Of a stretch of 11,483 nt of DNA, positions 7,244-11,483 are shown in pieces. Both the position numbers and the translations under genes were made by a program. The stretch is from UBA1858 sp965658595 (GTDB lineage: Bacteria; Pseudomonadota; Gammaproteobacteria; UBA4575), in contig CBFHSW010000097.1 of the NCBI GenBank assembly GCA_965658595.1, forward strand, positions 1 through 11,483, given 5' to 3'. Position 1 is the stretch's first letter, and each line of letters begins with the position of its first letter. Below the pieces are notes generated by a model that made no database searches, was not told the DNA's origin, and worked only from the letters and a program-made list of their open reading frames with translations.

Positions 7244-7666
7244 ATGAATAAAAAATATTACTATACTGGGTTAACTCTAATTGAATTGATGATTGTGCTG
7301 ATTATTATTGCAATTTTATCCACCATAGGCTTTCCAAGCTATCAAGAACAAGTGCTTAAGGGGCGCCGTAGTGATGCAAAGAATGCTTTACACTCTGTAT
7401 TAATCCAACAAGAAAAATTTTACTCCCAACATGGTTTTTATGGCTCCATGAGTGAATTGGTAGGGGATACTTCGCAGACTAGTGCAGAAAACTATTACAC
7501 CTTGACGCTGACATGTTCTCCTAATTGTCAGAGAATATCTCGACCTCAACAGTATTTAATTACTGCAAACCCATTATTGGAAGATAGCAAATGTGGAAGC
7601 TATAGCATTGATCAAGCTGGCACAAACTCCAGCAGTGGTTCCGCTACTAATGACTATTGCTGGTAA
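7244..7666 (+). CDS. pilE: Type IV minor pilin, PilE-like
   Basis: This 140-residue prepilin has a short basic leader, M-N-K-K-Y-Y-Y-T-G, then the cleavage/methylation region G|L-T-L-I-E-L-M-I-V with the conserved Glu at mature position 5. A hydrophobic helix follows to about residue 30. The body shows the PilE minor-pilin pattern: R-R-S-D-A-K-N-A-L, a Q-E-K-F-Y-S-Q-H-G-F-Y segment, an A-x-Y-Y-T-L-T-L strand, Y-L-I-T-A-N-P, then C-G-S-Y-S-I-D-Q-A-G and a final C-W. Cysteines in C-S-P-N-C, C-G and C-W can form the usual disulfides. Minor pilins prime or cap type IV pili and are processed by PilD in the inner membrane. Residue +1 is Leu rather than the usual Phe. Normally this gene ends a fimT-pilVWXY1-E cluster, but here it stands alone. 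No clear SD precedes its ATG. A competence or type II secretion pseudopilin is a less likely alternative. Confidence 0.85.
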   Translation: MNKKYYYTGLTLIELMIVLIIIAILSTIGFPSYQEQVLKGRRSDAKNALHSVLIQQEKFYSQHGFYGSMSELVGDTSQTSAENYYTLTLTCSPNCQRISRPQQYLITANPLLEDSKCGSYSIDQAGTNSSSGSATNDYCW

Positions 7667-7739
7667 GTATTATTAAACACTAGCCTGCGAATAAGTCTTT
7701 AGCTAAATGTGGCTGAGTATGATTAAACGATGTGCTCAC
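7667..7739. other. Gap between convergent pilin and srkA genes
   Basis: This 73-nt gap lies between two gene ends. It contains the 10-bp palindrome TTTAGCTAAA (7698-7707), but no GC-rich stem followed by a T-run on either strand. I cannot assign a terminator. Confidence 0.4.
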
Positions 7740-8780
7740 TTAGGTGTTGTATGGATCAATACTCAATGGCGGCTCTGACAACGCAAACAACTGCTCTCTT
7801 AAGCTGAGTATATGTTCTTCCCAATAGCGATTGGTATTAAACCAAGGGAAACCCATTGGGAAAGCAGGATCATCCCAGCGCCGTGCTAACCATGCCGAAA
7901 AATATAGCATGCGCAAAGTTCTTAGAATTTCCACCAATCTAAGTTCTTCACTATTGAATTCTGCAAACTCACTATAACCGTCTAGCACTTCTAGTAATTG
8001 CTGCTGCTGTTCTTGCTTGCTACCCGATAGCAACATCCAAATATCCTGAATGGCAGGCGCCATTCTTGAATCATCAAAATCAATAAAATGCGGGATATCG
8101 TCACGCCATAGTATATTTCCGATATGACAATCACCATGCACACGAATATTTTGGTATGGCGCACACTCATCTAGTTGTCCATCAATAGCTGAAAGTAAAT
8201 CTGCTGTTAGCGTGTCGTAGGCTGTTTTTAGATCGCTAGGTATAAACTTCTCTGAAATCAGTTGCACACTCTCATGTCCATAGGTCTGACTGGTAATAGT
8301 AGGACGTTGTTGAAAATCACTATTAGCTCCAACACTATGCAGTCGACCCAAGAATCGACCCAATATAAATAAATTTTCATCGTTATCTAATTCGGGAGCT
8401 CTTCCCCCTTTGCGTGGATACAACGAAAAATAAAAATCCTGATAGGAGAATAAACTTTGCTGCTGCTTCTTTAATGCGCAGATGACGGGCAAATCAGCTT
8501 CTACCAATTCATTTGTGAATTGATGTTCTTCCAAAATTTGAGCTTTAGACCAGCGATTAGGTCTATAAAATTTTGCTATGAGTGGCAAGTCATCTTCTAT
8601 TCCGATCTGATAAACACGGTTTTCATAACTATTGAGTGCCGTCACTCTCCCATCAACTTGATACCCTGCAGTTTCGATGGCGTCTAATATAAAACTTGGA
8701 TCAAGTATCGCGAATGGATGAACGCTATCATTTACCTGCTGACCAGCATCACCATGCGGATGGTCTGATGCATCATTCAT
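7740..8780 (-). CDS. srkA: SrkA stress-response Ser/Thr protein kinase (YihE/RdoA family)
   Basis: This 346-residue kinase is of the APH/choline-kinase fold. It carries the SrkA-specific blocks L-N-S-Y-E-N-R-V-Y-Q (about 49-58), K-F-Y-R-P-N-R-W (from the ATP-binding lysine K70) and Q-I-L-E-E-H-Q-F. The catalytic loop is H-G-D-C-H-I-G-N-I-L-W (D217, N222) and the metal-binding motif is I-D-F-D-D (D234). These match E. coli D201, N206 and D217, so it should be active. E. coli SrkA (328 residues) phosphorylates itself and proteins and protects cells under stress, acting against MazF-linked death. The extra length is mainly an N-terminal stretch of about ten residues and a longer C-terminus. The ATG overlaps the end of the mfnE-like gene by 8 nt (ATGAATGA) with only a weak SD, so it is translated as the last gene of the C1-cofactor operon, not beside dsbA as in enterics. 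Confidence 0.93.
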   Translation of the reverse strand: MNDASDHPHGDAGQQVNDSVHPFAILDPSFILDAIETAGYQVDGRVTALNSYENRVYQIGIEDDLPLIAKFYRPNRWSKAQILEEHQFTNELVEADLPVICALKKQQQSLFSYQDFYFSLYPRKGGRAPELDNDENLFILGRFLGRLHSVGANSDFQQRPTITSQTYGHESVQLISEKFIPSDLKTAYDTLTADLLSAIDGQLDECAPYQNIRVHGDCHIGNILWRDDIPHFIDFDDSRMAPAIQDIWMLLSGSKQEQQQQLLEVLDGYSEFAEFNSEELRLVEILRTLRMLYFSAWLARRWDDPAFPMGFPWFNTNRYWEEHILSLREQLFALSEPPLSIDPYNT

Positions 8781-9345
8781 ATGAGTGTACTTTTGTCATC
8801 TTTTCGACCTGTGATGCGTTATAAATTGATATCTTACCTGAATACTGCTGAACCATTTTAGAAAAATACTCGTCAACGATAGATGCATGATGCTCTGAGT
8901 TATATATGTGCTCATCAATATCATGAGACTTAACTAAACATAAATGGCTGGCTTTACATTCATGTGCCAACCAAGCTGCTAATGAGTCAGACGTTACTCT
9001 CCAGCTACAAGGTAAATGGCAGCTTTGCATGACGGATTCATAGGGCAACCAGATGTAGTGACCATCTCCATGAGAGTCTAAAGTTTTTAAATTGCTGATG
9101 CGCGTATATAAAGAGTTGATATTTGATAATAACAAGGCGTATTGTTGCATGGCCAACACTGCCATAGCATGTGCATTTTCATTACTAAGATGATGTATTT
9201 GATCGGCGTCTCGAACACAATCTGCAAATGGGCCACCTCCTGGCACAACAACAACCTTTTGTGTTTTTAATTGTGCTAATTGGTGTAACCATTGTGACAG
9301 ATACTGTGAGCCATAAAGACTGCCACCTAGCTTTACAACTAACAT
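8773..9345 (-). CDS. mfnE: Amino-acid-kinase family protein, MfnE homologue
   Basis: This 190-residue cytoplasmic protein has the amino-acid-kinase fold. The N-terminal phosphate-binding strand is M-L-V-V-K-L-G-G-S-L (K5, G7-S9). A second glycine loop, V-V-V-P-G-G-G-P-F, lies at about 32-40, and T-S-D-S-L-A-A-W-L-A occurs in the C-terminal half. In Methanocaldococcus, MfnE phosphorylates 5-(aminomethyl)furan-3-ylmethyl phosphate to the diphosphate used by MfnF for methanofuran. Methylotrophic bacteria carry related genes in their methanopterin/methylofuran clusters. The function here is inferred from the fold, size and the adjacent mfnF-type gene; a different small-molecule kinase is possible. 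Its ATG follows the pabB stop directly (TAGATG, no spacer) without a clear SD, so it probably relies on coupled re-initiation. Confidence 0.75.
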   Translation of the reverse strand: MLVVKLGGSLYGSQYLSQWLHQLAQLKTQKVVVVPGGGPFADCVRDADQIHHLSNENAHAMAVLAMQQYALLLSNINSLYTRISNLKTLDSHGDGHYIWLPYESVMQSCHLPCSWRVTSDSLAAWLAHECKASHLCLVKSHDIDEHIYNSEHHASIVDEYFSKMVQQYSGKISIYNASQVEKMTKVHSYE

Positions 9346-10746
9346 CTATTGATCAAACAATCTGAACATAGCAGCAGCTTTATCAAAAGTTTCTTGATAT
9401 TCAGCATCTGCTTGTGAGTCCCAAACCAATCCACCACCTGCATAAAAATAGGCGTGTTGATCTTTCTCTACCAATGTTCGAATCGCAATATTAGTATCCA
9501 TACGGCCATTAAACCCTAAGTAGCCAATTGAGCCACAATATAACCCTCGGCGATGAGGTTCTAGTTGCTCAATGATTTCCATAGCACGTATTTTAGGTGC
9601 GCCTGTAATAGAGCCACCGGGAAAACATTCACGCAGTAACTGTATGGCAGAGACTGTCTTTGGCAGCTCGCCGGTAATTGTACTGACAAGATGATGGACG
9701 GTGGGAAATGATTCAACTTCAAATAGTTTAGTGACTTTAACAGTATTGGCTTGACAGGATTTACTGAAATCATTTCGCAATAAATCCACTATCATGACAT
9801 TTTCAGCACGATCCTTATCACTATTGAGCAAATCAGACAGCATTGCTTGATCTTGTTCTGAATTATCTAGCTTCGGACGTGTGCCTTTAATCGGTTTAGT
9901 CTCAGCAACCCCATCTTCAATTTTAATGAATCTTTCTGGTGAGACACTGAGTACCTTATGCTCAGGCGTATTCATATAAGCACTGTAGGGAGATGGGTTG
10001 ATAGTACGCAGCTTCTGATAACCATTCCATGACCTACCCTCTACTGGCACCTTAAATCTTTGTGCAAGATTAATTTGATAACAATCACCTGAGCCAATAT
10101 ATTTTTTTACTTGGTTAAACTTGTCTATATATTCAGCTTGAGACATATTGGATTGAATTTTATCAGAAGCGACATAAGGCTCATTGATCTCAGCTTGCTG
10201 AGGTTTTTGAACTAACGAACATATTTCATCCCAATACAATCGAACTCTTTGATCAGACAAGTCACCGACTAATACGGAAGTCTTAGTATGATGGTCTGTA
10301 ATATGCGCCCAACGATAAATACCCACAGCCATATCTGGTGTGTCTATATCATCCGCAGCAATTGTAGGTATACGTTCGATTTTTCTTCCCAAGTCATATG
10401 AAAAGAATCCCATAACACCACCTGTGAATGGTAGTTCATTGTCATCACATTGTATTTTAGCTAATTCGGCACTGAGTATGCTAAATGGATCTTCTCGGAC
10501 TATTTGCTGATGACCACCAGTTTCAACAATAGTTTGATTATTCTTCGTAAGAAAAGTTTTTTGTGGGTATGCACTAAAAATATCATAACGACCCAACTGA
10601 CTCACAGGACGTCCACTATCAAGGAATATAGACCAAGGTAAATCAGCAAAATGTGTAAACACATGAGAGACATCATCAAAGTAAGGCACCTCTTGATATG
10701 TCAGCTGACCTGCGAATGATTTGGGTTTAAGCACTGTGGTACTCAT
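9346..10746 (-). CDS. pabB: Aminodeoxychorismate synthase component I
   Basis: PabB converts chorismate and ammonia to 4-amino-4-deoxychorismate, the precursor of p-aminobenzoate (pABA). The 466-residue chain has an N-terminal chorismate-enzyme domain (about 15-165) and the C-terminal catalytic domain (about 200-466). Diagnostic motifs are P-I-K-G-T at 285-289, whose lysine K287 marks PabB rather than TrpE (which has P-I-A-G-T), D-R-A-E-N-V-M-I-V-D-L-L-R-N-D from 312, P-G-G-S-I-T-G-A-P-K at 376-385, and G-L-Y-C-G-S-I-G-Y-L at 401-410. Ammonia would come from a PabA-type glutaminase encoded elsewhere. pABA serves folate, but the gene overlaps the mfnF-like gene by 20 nt and directly abuts the mfnE-like gene. 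That suggests a dedicated supply for (dihydro)methanopterin, whose bacterial synthesis also starts from pABA. Confidence 0.94.
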   Translation of the reverse strand: MSTTVLKPKSFAGQLTYQEVPYFDDVSHVFTHFADLPWSIFLDSGRPVSQLGRYDIFSAYPQKTFLTKNNQTIVETGGHQQIVREDPFSILSAELAKIQCDDNELPFTGGVMGFFSYDLGRKIERIPTIAADDIDTPDMAVGIYRWAHITDHHTKTSVLVGDLSDQRVRLYWDEICSLVQKPQQAEINEPYVASDKIQSNMSQAEYIDKFNQVKKYIGSGDCYQINLAQRFKVPVEGRSWNGYQKLRTINPSPYSAYMNTPEHKVLSVSPERFIKIEDGVAETKPIKGTRPKLDNSEQDQAMLSDLLNSDKDRAENVMIVDLLRNDFSKSCQANTVKVTKLFEVESFPTVHHLVSTITGELPKTVSAIQLLRECFPGGSITGAPKIRAMEIIEQLEPHRRGLYCGSIGYLGFNGRMDTNIAIRTLVEKDQHAYFYAGGGLVWDSQADAEYQETFDKAAAMFRLFDQ

Positions 10747-11483
10747 AAAAAACTAAAGCCACAGCTGGAGCACAATCATTAGCATGAGTGGGCACTTGAA
10801 TATCACTGGCTACAACAGTTTGACAAAAATCTTGATAGGACATGTTCAACTCATGAGCAACGCTTTTTAATAGAAAACTTCCAACACCTGCCCCTACAAT
10901 CTTGTCTGCGTTACCCGCATGATTAAGCGATGTAATGACTTTTTTGATTTTATTTTTTTGTTGATTCATTAAATACTCAGCGACGGTTTTCCACTCATTA
11001 TAGTCAAAGCCTTGATAGTCTAATCCTAACATACGCGCTAATCGTTTTAAGCTGGACAACTGGTCTTTTGGTGAATTGTCCATGGTATCTCCAAGATCCG
11101 CATGTTCGGGCAACAATTCTAATATACGATAGACATCCGCAGTGACAGCAAAATTTTCAGCAATTAAAGGCACTGAATACCCTTTGAATGACACAGCACT
11201 GCATAGAGTATTCACGCAACTTCTCACTACACCTGTATAGACTAACTCACCATTAACCAGTCTGTGAAAGTCAGTCTCTCCTTGCAACACTAACCCTTGC
11301 TCATGTATGCGTAAAATGTCTGTAGTAGTGCTTCCCATATCAATAAAAATAGCCTGCCTTTGATGATCTGCGACTTTTTTTGCACTAGCCATCCAGTTCA
11401 TTGATGCCACACTCTCATAATCAGCCATTGCGTCATCAGGTGTTAACAGGCCCCGCTTTGAAAATATTTTCACTGATTGCTGC
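10727..11483 (-). CDS. mfnF: H4MPT-linked C1-transfer protein, MfnF homologue (N-terminus outside window)
   Basis: The last 251 residues are visible, and the frame continues past the right edge. Family members are about 320-350 residues, so roughly the first quarter is missing. The fragment has the sugar-kinase/hydantoinase-like phosphate loop I-F-I-D-M-G-S-T-T-T-D-I-L-R, then L-V-N-G-E-L-V-Y-T-G-V-V-R-S, the A-E-N-F-A-V-T-A-D-V-Y segment and a C-terminal V-G-A-G-V-G-S-F-L. This pattern is that of the 'H4MPT-linked C1 transfer pathway protein' of methylotrophs. It is homologous to archaeal MfnF, which joins the aminomethylfuran diphosphate to a tyramine-derived unit in methanofuran synthesis. 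A GTG at 11473-11471 is not the true start, because the frame is open beyond it and the family's N-terminal G-G-A-N-like region must still precede. The stop lies 20 nt inside pabB. Confidence 0.82.
   Translation of the reverse strand, partial: QQSVKIFSKRGLLTPDDAMADYESVASMNWMASAKKVADHQRQAIFIDMGSTTTDILRIHEQGLVLQGETDFHRLVNGELVYTGVVRSCVNTLCSAVSFKGYSVPLIAENFAVTADVYRILELLPEHADLGDTMDNSPKDQLSSLKRLARMLGLDYQGFDYNEWKTVAEYLMNQQKNKIKKVITSLNHAGNADKIVGAGVGSFLLKSVAHELNMSYQDFCQTVVASDIQVPTHANDCAPAVALVFYEYHSA

Noticed and set aside
7698..7707. TTTAGCTAAA palindrome as a bidirectional terminator between convergent genes
   Set aside because: It has no loop, is AT-rich and is not followed by a T-run, so it cannot form a normal terminator hairpin.
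9346..10746. Anthranilate synthase component I (TrpE) instead of PabB
   Set aside because: The P-I-K-G-T motif with lysine is that of aminodeoxychorismate synthase. TrpE has alanine there, and no trp genes are adjacent.
11471..11473. GTG as the start of the MfnF homologue
   Set aside because: The frame is open through the window edge and the remaining 248 residues would lack the N-terminal nucleotide-binding part of the family. The gene is simply cut by the window.
1..11483. CRISPR array, transposon ends, phage genes, tRNA or rRNA
   Set aside because: No regularly spaced repeats, transposase or integrase motifs, or RNA gene folds were found on either strand by reading.

Overview
The window looks like a chromosomal segment of a gammaproteobacterial C1-utilising bacterium (methylotroph or methanotroph) that lives with sodium. 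Two things point this way: a complete Na+-translocating NADH:quinone oxidoreductase (Na+-NQR) operon, and genes for archaeal-type C1 cofactor synthesis (homologues of the methanofuran enzymes MfnF and MfnE around a p-aminobenzoate synthase). A gammaproteobacterial SrkA (YihE/RdoA) kinase and a PilE-type minor pilin fit the same assignment. The DNA is AT-rich by eye. I cannot name the genus. No mobile element, phage gene, CRISPR array, tRNA or rRNA was seen.

Layout, left to right. (1) 1-183, minus: start of an EAL-domain (cyclic-di-GMP phosphodiesterase type) gene, cut by the window edge. (2) 326-6735, minus: nqrA-nqrB-nqrC-nqrD-nqrE-nqrF-nqrM, then a small two-CBS-domain protein gene overlapping nqrM. 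Nearly all junctions overlap or are under 20 nt, so this reads as one transcript. The FMN-linking threonines of NqrB and NqrC, the cysteine pairs of NqrD and NqrE, and the Fe-S, FAD and NADH motifs of NqrF are all present. The flavin transferase gene apbE, often beside these genes, is absent here. (3) 6736-7243: divergent control region between nqrA and a pilin gene, with several perfect inverted repeats and a possible 43-codon small ORF. (4) 7244-7666, plus: a lone PilE-like minor pilin. (5) 7740-11483, minus: mfnF (cut by the window edge), pabB, an mfnE-like kinase gene and srkA, each overlapping or directly abutting the next.

How the parts work together. Na+-NQR oxidises NADH, reduces ubiquinone and pumps Na+. 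NqrM helps to assemble it, and the CBS protein may sense a nucleotide in step with it (inference). The right-hand operon would supply p-aminobenzoate for (dihydro)methanopterin and the aminomethylfuran part of methanofuran/methylofuran, the carriers of formaldehyde oxidation in methylotrophs. The least expected points are srkA coupled to that operon, the CBS gene coupled to the nqr operon, and the dyad-rich control region with the small ORF.
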